In this document: piece by piece, positions 8,123 through 16,987 of the stretch
How positions within the stretch are numbered: position 1 is the stretch's first letter
Layout: the number at the start of each line of letters is the position of its first letter
NCBI GenBank assembly: GCA_946478755.1
Contig: CAMLDJ010000021.1
Coordinates: forward strand, 1-39,209
Direction of reading: 5' to 3'
Length of the DNA: 39,209 nt
Source of the DNA: an uncultured Pedobacter sp.
GTDB taxonomy: Bacteria; Bacteroidota; Bacteroidia; Sphingobacteriales; Sphingobacteriaceae
Made by a program: the position numbers and the translations under genes
The notes under the pieces: generated by a model
Seen by the model: the letters and a program-made list of their open reading frames with translations, nothing else
Databases searched by the model: none
Told to the model about the DNA's origin: nothing

Positions 8123-10487
8123 ACGGATCTGTAATGGAATCTTCGCCTGTTTCAACATGCCCCGCGTAGTGTTGCAAAAAAGAAGTATTATCGCTTAATT
8201 TTACCCTGAAGTCGTACCAGGAGCCACTGTTTTTTAAATCCAGTATCAGCTTAAACCTTTGTTGAGCCGCCAGGATCATAATTGTAGGCTCAATAGTTTT
8301 ATAAATCTCATCCGTTATTTCCAGCTTCAGCTCCTCATTGCTGCTGTTTTCAATCAGAAGTTCAATGTTGCCGGTTAGTTTCTTACTCAAAAGGCCCTTG
8401 CGTTCATATAAACAAATGATGTTAATTAAAGGATCTCGCCGAGTTCCTTTGAATCGCCGGAAAAATCCGTTAGGAGCAGTCACTTTAAGATCATATTGTT
8501 CATCAGCAAAATGCTCAAGCTTTATCGTATCGGTCAATTGATCACCTGCAGTCAGGGTATAGTTCCAGATCTTACCCGCTTTTCCCTTGTAAATATCGGA
8601 GGTATACACACAAAAAGGAACTCCGGATGGCCTGGTTTTTTGTCTGGACACTGCTTTTCCGGATTCAAAATGTAATTCAATATTTTCTCTTTTTACATCC
8701 AGATTGCAGGAAGAGGACAATTGATAAGGTAGTGCGCAGGCCGGCCGTGTTCCTGTTTCCTGCTTTGCCATTACATCTGGTGATAAGACAGAGAAAGAAG
8801 GGTATGAATTGATCTTTTCAATTTCATCACGTTTTAAAGGATTGGGACTAAGCTGGGCAGGCTTATTCCTTGCATTATTGATCTGGATCAGTACTTCCTT
8901 TTTTTTCAATCGAGGGGGAATCACCGGTGGCTCTGCTGCGGCAGGCCGGAAAGCAGAGGTTAAATCGCCACAGACTGCGCGCCGCCAGCTGCTGATGTTT
9001 TCACTTTTGATGACTTTGCCCGTTTTTTTACTTAAAAAATGTTCCAGGAACATCAAACAAGAGGTATGGTCAAATACCTGGGAATTCACATATCCGCCTT
9101 TACTCCATGGAGAGGCAATCAACATTGGAACCCGGTAACCGAGGCCAATCGGGCTGTCCTTTTTCAATTCATAATCTACAGCAACGTCAATTTGAGCAGA
9201 AACTTTACCGGTGTCGGGTGTGTTTGGCTTTGGAACTACGTATGGCGGCATATGATCAAAATATCCATCGTTCTCATCGTAAGTCAGGATAAAGATGGTC
9301 TTTTTCCATACCTCTGGATTTTTGGTCAGGATATCCATTGCCTCAGACACATACCAGGTGCCGTATAAGGGCGAGCTGGTGTGGTCGGAAAATTTCTGGG
9401 GAGCAACCAGCCAGGAAACAGCAGGAAGGTTTCCGTTGTCTACATCAGATCTGAATTGATAAAATAGGTCATTTTCTGGAATATTCATCCTCTGTGATGC
9501 TCCCTTATCGTCTGTAAATGAAAAAGTGTTCAATGCCAGGTAATCTTTGGGCGAGTTGATATTGGTGGCAAAAGCCTTATCTATAAGGTTCTTTTCGCTC
9601 GAAGATAGCTTTTCGTATTTTGCTCTTACCTGTTCAGCACTTAATGGCGGATTTACGGTATCGTCGCCATGTTTTCTAAAATAAGCAGAAAGCTTGACGT
9701 TGTATCGTTTTACGTATTCCATCGCATTGTCGCCATAGTTGCCCAGCCAGCTGTCTACTTCTCTTCCTTTCAAATTGGCGGTCCACAGTTCATTCTGATA
9801 TATTTTCCAGCTGATGTTATGCGTTTCCAAAAGCTCAGGAAAAGTATGCCAGTCGACATAAACATCGTTGCGTGATTCTGCCTGTGAATTGTTTACTGCT
9901 GCTATAGCCTCCCCGTTTTGTTCTGGCCTGATGGTACCCGACCAAAAGAACAGGCGGTTAGGGGTGGTACCCGTTAAAGAAGAACAAAAGTGGTGATCAC
10001 AAATCGTGAAAGCATCCGTCATGGCATAATAGAACGGAATATCTGTCCGGTCATAATAGCCTAAGGACATCAGGCTTTTGACCGGTATCCATTTATCATA
10101 CCGGCCGCCGTTACGCGCTGCCACCTGGTCGTTCCAGGAATGGGGAAGCCCTCCCTGCCAGGTGATCTTGGTTTTATTGATATCTACATGAAATGGAGCG
10201 TAAGTATTGCCCTTTTCATCCTTTTGCAGCCATACTTTATCCTTGTCGGGCAGCGTATATGCCCTCGGATCATTAAAACCGCGAACACCTTTAAGTTTAC
10301 CAAACATGTGGTCAAATGAACGGTTCTCCTGCATTAAAAAAACAATATGTTCTGCATCCAGGAAAGTGCTTCCGGGATCGGCACTAATGGCCATAGCCTT
10401 TTGGATAGACATTGGGATCACATTGGGCAGACCGGCTGCACCTGATAATATCGCTGCGTTTTTAAGGAATTGCCTTCTCGAGTTCAT
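8103..10487 (-). CDS. Phospholipase C, phosphocholine-specific type, Tat-exported (copy 1)
   Basis: A 794-residue phosphoesterase of the bacterial phospholipase C/acid phosphatase AcpA family, which cleaves phospholipid head groups. The N-terminus MNSRRQFLKNAAILSGAAGL is a textbook twin-arginine signal (SRRQFLK), so the folded enzyme is exported. Family active-site stretches are VFLMQENRSFDHMFGKLKG, TGTTPNRLFFWSG (nucleophile Thr) and TYDENDGYFDHMPPYV. The last 200 residues match the C-terminal beta domains of PLC. I use the ATG at 10487: the ATG at 10508 lies beside a TACATTTG promoter element and before the Tat motif. It follows eboF by 90 bp on the same strand, and a paralogue lies at 31293. 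Substrate preference (phosphatidylcholine, sphingomyelin or other esters) is not readable. Confidence 0.93.
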   Translation of the reverse strand: MNSRRQFLKNAAILSGAAGLPNVIPMSIQKAMAISADPGSTFLDAEHIVFLMQENRSFDHMFGKLKGVRGFNDPRAYTLPDKDKVWLQKDEKGNTYAPFHVDINKTKITWQGGLPHSWNDQVAARNGGRYDKWIPVKSLMSLGYYDRTDIPFYYAMTDAFTICDHHFCSSLTGTTPNRLFFWSGTIRPEQNGEAIAAVNNSQAESRNDVYVDWHTFPELLETHNISWKIYQNELWTANLKGREVDSWLGNYGDNAMEYVKRYNVKLSAYFRKHGDDTVNPPLSAEQVRAKYEKLSSSEKNLIDKAFATNINSPKDYLALNTFSFTDDKGASQRMNIPENDLFYQFRSDVDNGNLPAVSWLVAPQKFSDHTSSPLYGTWYVSEAMDILTKNPEVWKKTIFILTYDENDGYFDHMPPYVVPKPNTPDTGKVSAQIDVAVDYELKKDSPIGLGYRVPMLIASPWSKGGYVNSQVFDHTSCLMFLEHFLSKKTGKVIKSENISSWRRAVCGDLTSAFRPAAAEPPVIPPRLKKKEVLIQINNARNKPAQLSPNPLKRDEIEKINSYPSFSVLSPDVMAKQETGTRPACALPYQLSSSCNLDVKRENIELHFESGKAVSRQKTRPSGVPFCVYTSDIYKGKAGKIWNYTLTAGDQLTDTIKLEHFADEQYDLKVTAPNGFFRRFKGTRRDPLINIICLYERKGLLSKKLTGNIELLIENSSNEELKLEITDEIYKTIEPTIMILAAQQRFKLILDLKNSGSWYDFRVKLSDNTSFLQHYAGHVETGEDSITDPFMAGLL

Positions 10488-10505
10488 TTGCCTGGGTGTA
10501 TGAAC

Positions 10506-10513
10506 CAAATGTA
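10506..10513 (-). promoter_or_regulatory. Candidate -7 element of the phospholipase C gene
   Basis: The reverse strand reads TACATTTG, an exact TAnnTTTG match, 18 bp before the preferred phospholipase ATG. It lies in the gap after eboF and suggests that the phospholipase is transcribed separately from the ebo operon. Confidence 0.4.
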
Positions 10514-10577
10514 ACGGATTGCCAGTTAAATTTTACATCAACGCGATAAACTTTAAACAGTTAAGGCCAATTCTGAT

Positions 10578-11933
10578 TTAATCCGTCGTCAGCGCTTTCC
10601 AGATGACATCATATACTGCTGTAGCATTTATTCCTTCGGGCGCTGTTTCCTGATCTGTAATTAAAACCGGATGAAATTCGGCTGGGGTATTAATGCTGCC
10701 ATGTGAGCCTTTTATCAATGTTGCATCTAGAGGGATCACATCCATCACATACCTGAAACCAGCTTTCTTTCGTAGTAATTTATAAGCTGCCCTTGCTTTT
10801 GAAGACATAAACATTTCAACCGGATCATAACCGGGTTTTTTGTGGATGTCTACACACCTGGCATAGTCAGGTGCTTTGGCGTCATCCAGCCAAAAGTAAT
10901 AGGTAAACCAGCTTTCCGGTTCAGCAACCAGCACAAAATCCCCTGCACGTTCGTGGTCCAGGCCATGTTCTTTTTTACCTTCATCATCCAGGACCATGGC
11001 AATACCAGGTGTGTTTTCAAGCAAAGCTTTCACCTGCTGCTTCACAGAAGGATCATTGATGTAAACATGTGCGATCTGATGGTCTGCTACAACAAATGCC
11101 TTTGAAGCTCCGGCGTCCAGCAATTCCAGGCCTCTTTCCATGCGAATCTGCAGCAGTCCGGCTGTTCTGAAAACACGGTTCAGATGAACAGGATGGTTTA
11201 CCGATGTAATTCCGTATTCCGAGAGGATAATGATGTTCGCATTTTTCTTTTCATAAAAGCCGACCAGCTCCCTTAATAGGGCGTCTATTTGATGGAGTTC
11301 TTTGCCGATAAGGGAAAAATCGGGTCCGAATTTTTGCAGGCAGTAATCCAGGTGAGGGAGATAGATCAATGTTAAGGTTGGATCGTATAGATTATCAGTT
11401 AACATTGATGCGCGGGCAATCCATTCCGACGATTTGATATTAGCTCCAGGGCCCCAAAACTGAAACAGGGGAAACTGCCCCAATTTTTCCTGTAAAAGGT
11501 CACGCAGTTCTGCCGGTTCCGAGTAGCAGTCTGGCATTTTCCGTCCATCAGCCAGGTAATTAGGGCGTGGCGTTACCGAATAATCTGCACTGGAATACAT
11601 GTTGTACCACCAGAACATATTGGCACAGGTAAAGGCATGGTCTTCTCTTTTTGCCCGCTCCCAGATCTTTTCGGCCTTAACAAGTTTGTTCGATTGCTTC
11701 CAGAATTTAATCTCAGCATCTGTATGGTCATACCAGCCATTGCCAACAATGCCGTGGCCGGAAGGAAGTTCGCCCGTTAGATAGGTAGATTGTACTGCTG
11801 TAGTAAGCGCCGGGAGCATGGGCTTAATGCTGCCCACTTTTTTATTTTTAATATATTGCTGCAAAAATGGGGTATGCGCTCCAATCAGGTTCTGCGACAA
11901 GCCAACAACGTCTATGACTACAGTTTTTTTCAT
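10578..11933 (-). CDS. eboF: EboF: alkaline phosphatase superfamily/nucleotide pyrophosphatase-like
   Basis: Last gene of the ebo cluster, 451 residues, related to type I phosphodiesterases/nucleotide pyrophosphatases. It starts MKKTVVIDVVGL (Asp8 as metal ligand), with the nucleophile Thr44 in PALTTAVQSTYLTG, then LPSGHGIVGNGWYDH, and IYLPHLDYCLQKFGPD further on. The superfamily's usual SDHG metal pair reads SEYG at 238-241. A C-terminal GSHGSI His element is kept. No signal peptide is evident, so it probably acts in the cytoplasm on a phosphorylated or nucleotide-linked intermediate; that is inference. An alternative ATG at 11948 overlaps the eboE stop; I prefer 11933, seven nucleotides after eboE. 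Confidence 0.88.
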   Translation of the reverse strand: MKKTVVIDVVGLSQNLIGAHTPFLQQYIKNKKVGSIKPMLPALTTAVQSTYLTGELPSGHGIVGNGWYDHTDAEIKFWKQSNKLVKAEKIWERAKREDHAFTCANMFWWYNMYSSADYSVTPRPNYLADGRKMPDCYSEPAELRDLLQEKLGQFPLFQFWGPGANIKSSEWIARASMLTDNLYDPTLTLIYLPHLDYCLQKFGPDFSLIGKELHQIDALLRELVGFYEKKNANIIILSEYGITSVNHPVHLNRVFRTAGLLQIRMERGLELLDAGASKAFVVADHQIAHVYINDPSVKQQVKALLENTPGIAMVLDDEGKKEHGLDHERAGDFVLVAEPESWFTYYFWLDDAKAPDYARCVDIHKKPGYDPVEMFMSSKARAAYKLLRKKAGFRYVMDVIPLDATLIKGSHGSINTPAEFHPVLITDQETAPEGINATAVYDVIWKALTTD

Positions 11934-11940
11934 TTTAATA

Positions 11941-13155
11941 TCAGGCAAGGGTAAGGATATTCATTACCCAATTTAACTCATTGCTGATGGATTGGGCTAT
12001 CGGTAATTTTATCTGTTCAGGTAAAACCTCCCAGGTGTAAGTTTCTACTTCCAGGTGACTGGTAAACGGTTTGTTTTTTTGCATTTCAAGTAAGGCAGTG
12101 ATGTCGTCCTGGGTAGATTGCAGCAGGCCGATCTCTTTGATGGAAATGGGGACATGGAAATGTGAACGCCATTGCGTAATGCCTGAATGATCAAAATCTT
12201 CAAGAGCTGCTGGCAGGTCGGGGTATCTGATTAATGATCCGTCATCTTTTTTTGCCACTACCTGATGTAAATAGGTTGCTTCATTAAATGTCGCAAAGCT
12301 TGATCGTATCGCCTCCCGTTCTGTCTCGCTTCCGTTTAAATCCGCTTTCAGGGCTGCGCTGATCTGGAGTTTACCTACCTTAATACCTTTTTGTTCCAGT
12401 TCTGCCAGCACGGCTTCATGATCTTCATAACCAATTGCAAAATGGCAGACATCGTAACAAAGACAGAGGTGCTTTTTAATCAACCCTGCAGCCTCATTAT
12501 TCGATAGATTAAACTTAAGTGCTATCATTGGAATACCCAGGACCAGCAGGTCATCTTCAAACCAATCGATAAACTCGCGTCCGGTTTCCAGTATTCCGTC
12601 CGGCTCCGGTTCGATGTCAAGGTGCAGCAGCTGGCCGGTTTCCTGGTGTATCCTGATCAGCTCTTCAATGACACCAATCACATGTAGCGTCGAAGCTTGT
12701 TTTGCCCTGTTAAATTCTTCGCTGTTTTTGAACCAGTGCCTGTAACTTAAGGGAGAGGTAGAAATTCCACCATCCATCCCTGCAGGTAGTATTGACTTAA
12801 GAATATGGAATAAGCGAATGGTATAATCCATGCGTTCCTTTGTGGTCCAATCTGGCGCATGTACGTTTTCTTTAACTATGGTATGATGAAAATCCCCATA
12901 TGGGAAGCCGTTCATGGTAAAAACATAAGCGTCATTTTCCTTTAACCATTGCTGAAATTGCCTTAGTGCATCCTCATCCTGCAGTTCAATGCTGGCTTGG
13001 TTAGATAGCCTTAATCCCAGGCCAAGAGGCTGCCCGGGGCTAACAGATTTCCTGATGACCGGGAAGTTCTGCTTCAATGCATTGAAGTCGTCGGCCCAGT
13101 TTTTACCGGCATGAATATTTGTACAATACGTTAAGTGTCCGGTCTTTACTTTCAT
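11941..13155 (-). CDS. eboE: EboE: metabolite traffic protein, xylose-isomerase-like TIM barrel
   Basis: A 404-residue cytoplasmic protein of the EboE family, related to sugar phosphate isomerases/epimerases (AP endonuclease 2 fold). It begins MKVKTGHLTYCTNIHAGKNW, the recognisable EboE start. Likely metal-site residues lie in LHLDIEPEPDGIL, LCLCYDVCHFAIGYED, and HFHVPI near the C-terminus. The gene starts 1 bp after eboD stops and ends 7 bp before eboF, so translation is closely linked. In cyanobacteria the cluster is needed for traffic of a scytonemin precursor to the periplasm; the chemical step of EboE is not established. Confidence 0.9.
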   Translation of the reverse strand: MKVKTGHLTYCTNIHAGKNWADDFNALKQNFPVIRKSVSPGQPLGLGLRLSNQASIELQDEDALRQFQQWLKENDAYVFTMNGFPYGDFHHTIVKENVHAPDWTTKERMDYTIRLFHILKSILPAGMDGGISTSPLSYRHWFKNSEEFNRAKQASTLHVIGVIEELIRIHQETGQLLHLDIEPEPDGILETGREFIDWFEDDLLVLGIPMIALKFNLSNNEAAGLIKKHLCLCYDVCHFAIGYEDHEAVLAELEQKGIKVGKLQISAALKADLNGSETEREAIRSSFATFNEATYLHQVVAKKDDGSLIRYPDLPAALEDFDHSGITQWRSHFHVPISIKEIGLLQSTQDDITALLEMQKNKPFTSHLEVETYTWEVLPEQIKLPIAQSISNELNWVMNILTLA

Positions 13156-13156
13156 G

Positions 13157-14335
13157 TTAGTGGTTAATTGTGTTTAAACTCCTACTGTTTTTAGCGAAAT
13201 CCTTCAGATAATCACTTGCCTTGATCAGTAACTGCTGATCCATCTCATGCACTTCCTTTCCTGTACCAAGATCTGTCAGTAAGGTAATGGTCAATTTACC
13301 ACCCAGGTGCTCCTGAAACTCTTTAAGCCCCTTCAAAATAGGCGATCGCACATCGTTAATCTGTATAAAAGGATCTGTGATGTCAAAGGAAAGTTTAAGC
13401 AGGACATTCAGGATGCGTTGCAGTTTATCTGCCGGGAGCAGGCCCGTTAAATAAGAATAAGTGCTGTCCAGTGCAATGCCCATGGCTACAGCCTCCCCAT
13501 GTAACACACTGAAATTACTCAGCTGTTCCTGTTTATGGGCGCTCCAGTGGCCAAAGTCCAGTGGTCTTGCAGATCCTGTTTCAAAAGGATCGGCCCCGGC
13601 AATATGCTCTAAATGGAGCTTCGCACAGCGTTTGATGAGTTCGTTCATGCTTTCGGTGTTTCTGTCAGCCAGCGCGGTGGCATGGGCTTCTATCCAGAAA
13701 AAGAACTCCCGATCTTTGATCAGGGCAACCTTTATGGCTTCCGAAATTCCCGAGCGGTAATCCCGGTCACTCAGGGTGTCTAAAAACCGGTCGTCGTTAA
13801 AAACGGCTGCAGGTGGTGCAAAGGTGCCCAGAAAATTTTTCTTCCCTCTGTAATTAATGCCGTTCTTAACACCAATGCCCGAATCGTTTTGAGAAAGTAC
13901 AGTGGTGGGGATGCGGATGTGCTTAATGCCGCGGTGCGAAACTGCTGCGGCATAACCTGCCAGGTCAAGCACCGCGCCTCCGCCAATGGCTGCGAGATAA
14001 GAGTGCCTGTCTATCCCATAAGTATCCACTGCTGCAACGATCCGGTCAAACAGGCGGACATCGTTTTTCGACGCTTCCCCACCGGGAATGACCATAAAAT
14101 CGGGGATCAGTTTTACCTGCTGATGCCGGTCAAAATAAGAGGAAATGTCATGGATAAGGCTTGGATGGGCGCTAGCTGCACCCTCATCAATCACGAAATA
14201 AATTTTCTGTATCCCTTCTCCCGGTCGTTCTTTAAAAAAATCGGCAAGTGTGGTGTTCTCTACTTCGAAAAGTGAAGTGCTGAAGTATATTTTATATTCG
14301 AATTTAACACTGAAAGACTGTTGTAAGTAACTCAT
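13157..14335 (-). CDS. eboD: EboD: 3-dehydroquinate synthase-like cyclase
   Basis: A 392-residue member of the sugar-phosphate cyclase/3-dehydroquinate synthase superfamily. The NAD-binding stretch is AIGGGAVLDLAGYAA (116-130) with RIPTTVLSQNDSGIGVKNG. The three zinc ligands of the family are present: Glu199 (ISEAIKVALIKD), His263 (LDFGHWSAH) and His279 (LHGEAVAMG). It therefore looks catalytically intact, but its sugar phosphate is unknown and it need not make dehydroquinate. The frame is open upstream to 14446, inside eboC; I chose the ATG at 14335 (MSYLQQSFSVKFEYKIYF), 14 bp after the eboC stop, because the upstream residues are antisense-like and unconserved. Confidence 0.9.
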   Translation of the reverse strand: MSYLQQSFSVKFEYKIYFSTSLFEVENTTLADFFKERPGEGIQKIYFVIDEGAASAHPSLIHDISSYFDRHQQVKLIPDFMVIPGGEASKNDVRLFDRIVAAVDTYGIDRHSYLAAIGGGAVLDLAGYAAAVSHRGIKHIRIPTTVLSQNDSGIGVKNGINYRGKKNFLGTFAPPAAVFNDDRFLDTLSDRDYRSGISEAIKVALIKDREFFFWIEAHATALADRNTESMNELIKRCAKLHLEHIAGADPFETGSARPLDFGHWSAHKQEQLSNFSVLHGEAVAMGIALDSTYSYLTGLLPADKLQRILNVLLKLSFDITDPFIQINDVRSPILKGLKEFQEHLGGKLTITLLTDLGTGKEVHEMDQQLLIKASDYLKDFAKNSRSLNTINH

Positions 14336-14349
14336 AAGTTCGTCTGTAA

Positions 14350-15264
14350 CTAAGTAACGGCAAAGGCTTTGCCTAATAAAATGGAGACGGGCAGTAGAAT
14401 AACTACAAATATAGCAACATTCCATACGCCAAAGGCAGCTGCCCATGCTGCATTCATCAGGATTAAGGCGATAACGCCCGATTTCACCGCCTGACCGATA
14501 TGTTTACCAATGGGGCTCTGAATGGCTATGATCAGGGGAATAAAGATCATCAGTGCAAAGGGCACTGCAAAAATAAGCGAGGGTAGCAGGTTGTTCCTGC
14601 TTGCTGCCACAACTAGAATAGCGGCGATGACCAGAGTATAAAGCAGGATTGCAAAGTAAAGTGTTCTTTTACTGCCACCATGCACTTCTCCGCGGCTGAT
14701 CATGGTGATGGCGGCGATGTATACAATGGGAACGAGGGATAAGAACCACCATTGCGGTATGGCTGCAGGAATGATACTCATTCCCAGTAATAAATTTAAA
14801 CCACGGCACAAGCCCATATTTAAAGGGCCAAAAATAGCATGGTGTTTCAGGTATTTGTTATAGATCAGGCAGCATACCATGATGGCTACGGCAAGATACT
14901 GCGAGGTCGGATGATACAGACCTGCGGCGAAAATGCCAATAAAAAAGAAAAGGCCACCAAAAATTGTTGCTGCTTTTTTTGAAACCAGACCGCTTGGGAT
15001 CGGCCGTTCCGGGCGCTCGATTTTATCCAGCTCAGCATCGAAAACATCATTCAATATAATGCCGCCACTATAAAGGCCGATGGTTGATAAGCATAAAAGG
15101 ATTACTGGAAGCAAAGTAAGCTGTGCGCTCATGCCCCAGTTAAAACCTCCGGGGGCCTGCTGGATAAAATAACCCACAATGGCCATTCCCGCCAATACAT
15201 CGGCTACGGCGGTAACCACATTTGCCGGGCGCATTAACCGTAGGTAACCTAATATTTTATTCAT
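14350..15264 (-). CDS. eboC: EboC: UbiA-like prenyltransferase, integral membrane
   Basis: A 304-residue UbiA-superfamily membrane protein with about nine hydrophobic helices, starting MNKILGYLRLMRPANVVTAV. The first Asp-rich motif NDVFDAELD (72-80) followed by KIERPERPIPSG is intact; in UbiA enzymes it binds the prenyl diphosphate through magnesium. The place of the second Asp motif (DxxxD) instead reads MISRGEVHGGSKRT (188-201). This changed second motif may mean another acceptor chemistry. UbiA proteins attach polyprenyl chains to aromatic or sugar acceptors in the membrane, which fits a lipid-carrier step for export. The gene starts 7 bp after eboB. Confidence 0.92.
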   Translation of the reverse strand: MNKILGYLRLMRPANVVTAVADVLAGMAIVGYFIQQAPGGFNWGMSAQLTLLPVILLCLSTIGLYSGGIILNDVFDAELDKIERPERPIPSGLVSKKAATIFGGLFFFIGIFAAGLYHPTSQYLAVAIMVCCLIYNKYLKHHAIFGPLNMGLCRGLNLLLGMSIIPAAIPQWWFLSLVPIVYIAAITMISRGEVHGGSKRTLYFAILLYTLVIAAILVVAASRNNLLPSLIFAVPFALMIFIPLIIAIQSPIGKHIGQAVKSGVIALILMNAAWAAAFGVWNVAIFVVILLPVSILLGKAFAVT

Positions 15265-15271
15265 GATGGGT

Positions 15272-16213
15272 TTAAGAGATGATGATTGAATTCTTGTCTA
15301 TTCTTGGTTGTTGGCCACCCCTTAATATCGAGTTGCTGGCAAATTTTTGGCTCTGATCGATGTTTTTAACCGCAGTGAAGTCATGCTCATCAATCTGTCC
15401 GCTTTGGGCAAAAGCGGTGATGGCATTGCGATAAGTAACCAGTTCTATGGCAGCTGAACTAATTCCTGATCTTTTCATTAAGGCCGCGGTTTTTGGTATC
15501 GCCAGAGGGTCACTGATCCCCCAGTCGGCCGCCGAATTGATCATGATCCTTTCCGGGCCATATTGTTTGACCACTTCTACCATACGCTCATTTCCCATTT
15601 TTGTGAAGGGGTAAATGGTGAAGGCAGCCCAGAAGCCTCTGTCCAGCACTTCCTTTACCGTCTCCTCGTTATTGTGGTCTACGATGACCATATGTGGGGG
15701 CAGACCTTGCTCCATAGCAATGTCCATACTCCGCTGAGTGCCTTTTTTCTTGTCGCGGTGCGGGGTGTGAATCTGTACCGGCAGCCCGGCTTCCTTTGCA
15801 AGTTCCAGCTGTAAGCGGTAGTATTTTTCTTCCGCTGGCGTCTGGTCGTCAAAGCCGATCTCGCCAATCCCGACCACACCTTCCTTAAAAATAAACTGTG
15901 GCAGGATTTCCATAACCTGTTCCGCGAGCTTTTCACTATTCGCTTCCCTGGAGTTTAACCCGATGGTACAATAATGTTTAATGCCAAATTGCGAAGCCCT
16001 GAACCTTTCCCAGCCAATCAGGCTGCTGTAATAATCGGTAAAGCTGTTTACACCGGTTCTCGGTTGTCCGAGCCAAAATGCAGGTTCTATCAGCGCGACA
16101 ATGCCTGCATCTGCCATGGCCTGGTAATCATCCGTAGTCCGGGAAGTCATGTGGATATGCGGATCGAAAAACTTCATTCCGCTGATGTCGCTCAGGTCGA
16201 GGGGGCTTTCCAT
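15272..16213 (-). CDS. eboB: EboB: TatD-like metal-dependent hydrolase
   Basis: A 313-residue TIM-barrel hydrolase of the TatD/amidohydrolase type. Metal-binding residues are visible in order: His19 and His21 (FDPHIHM), Glu in GVVGIGEIGFDD, His in QIHTPHRDKK, His in IVDHNNEE, and Asp in NSAADWGISDP. I chose the ATG at 16213 because an AAAGGAGA Shine-Dalgarno sits a few bases upstream, a rare strong site in this window; a longer frame starts at 16258 with MCCNENFDERNKGEK and cannot be ruled out. It is the second ebo gene. The substrate is unknown. Confidence 0.9.
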   Translation of the reverse strand: MESPLDLSDISGMKFFDPHIHMTSRTTDDYQAMADAGIVALIEPAFWLGQPRTGVNSFTDYYSSLIGWERFRASQFGIKHYCTIGLNSREANSEKLAEQVMEILPQFIFKEGVVGIGEIGFDDQTPAEEKYYRLQLELAKEAGLPVQIHTPHRDKKKGTQRSMDIAMEQGLPPHMVIVDHNNEETVKEVLDRGFWAAFTIYPFTKMGNERMVEVVKQYGPERIMINSAADWGISDPLAIPKTAALMKRSGISSAAIELVTYRNAITAFAQSGQIDEHDFTAVKNIDQSQKFASNSILRGGQQPRIDKNSIIIS

Positions 16214-16272
16214 CTTTTCTCCTTTATTCCGCTCGTCAAAATTTTCGTTACAGCACATAATTCTGGTGTTTA

Positions 16273-16977
16273 TTAAGGGTTCATTTGTTGTGTCAATTCA
16301 TAAATCTCGGGGGCCACTGTTCTTTGGGCCGCCAAACGCTCCTGTATATAATCCTGAAGGGTCGCTGTCAGCGCATCGTTTAGCCTTTCCTTCAGACCCA
16401 CAATCAGGTTAACGTCCTTTTCCGTAAAAAAAGCTTTCAGGACCAGCTGGTTCCAGGCCGCCTGGGAAAGGAACTTTGCTGGGTAAGGATTGTGGTACAT
16501 GATGGCTTCCAGCACCGTTCCTATATTGCTTCTTATCCCTTCTTCGCAACGGCTTATCCATTCTTCGGGATAAGCGTAAAGGGGAAGGGCAGTGTACAGT
16601 GCAACTTGTTCGTTCATTTCCGCTGCCGCGAACAAGCCGTTAATTTTTTTAACATAGCTTTCCTTGTCGTCTGATGGCAATTGCATGAGCAGCCAGACCC
16701 TCGACAGTCTGTCCAGTGACCAGCTGTTGATTTCGAAGCCTGGTAGCAGCTGGCTGATCTTTCCCGGTTCCGCACCCATCAGTGTTATATTTTTTTTTGA
16801 GGTCATCCGGGGCAGATGAGAAAAACACAAATGGAGCTGCACCGATCTGTCTTCCGCGACAATCAGGTCAACTTTACTTTGCAGCCATTGCATAGCCTCT
16901 GTCGTCAGGTTTTGCCTGATGACCTGCAAAAAAATAGCATTCAGCTTTCTTAGCTTAGGTATATCTATCAAAAGCAT
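16273..16977 (-). CDS. eboA: EboA domain-containing protein
   Basis: First canonical gene of the ebo cluster, 234 residues, a soluble mostly helical protein of unknown activity. Family-like stretches include AMQWLQSKVDLI near the start, and LYTALPLYAYPEEWISRCEE with GIRSNIGTVLEAIMYHNPYP in the middle (about 125-165). I chose the ATG at 16977 (MLLIDIPKLRKLNAIFLQVI) over 17016, because a CCGGAGA site precedes it and the longer form would overlap the gene upstream. It lies 10 bp after the TMEM220-like gene. EboA is named by homology within the cluster; no catalytic motif is visible to me. Confidence 0.88.
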   Translation of the reverse strand: MLLIDIPKLRKLNAIFLQVIRQNLTTEAMQWLQSKVDLIVAEDRSVQLHLCFSHLPRMTSKKNITLMGAEPGKISQLLPGFEINSWSLDRLSRVWLLMQLPSDDKESYVKKINGLFAAAEMNEQVALYTALPLYAYPEEWISRCEEGIRSNIGTVLEAIMYHNPYPAKFLSQAAWNQLVLKAFFTEKDVNLIVGLKERLNDALTATLQDYIQERLAAQRTVAPEIYELTQQMNP

Positions 16978-16987
16978 GATTCTCCGG

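Noticed and set aside
8627..10503. Several plus-strand frames of 60-110 codons
   Set aside because: All lie opposite the conserved phospholipase C and show no independent motifs.
13889..14275. Plus-strand frame of 128 codons
   Set aside because: It is antisense to the conserved EboD NAD-binding region.
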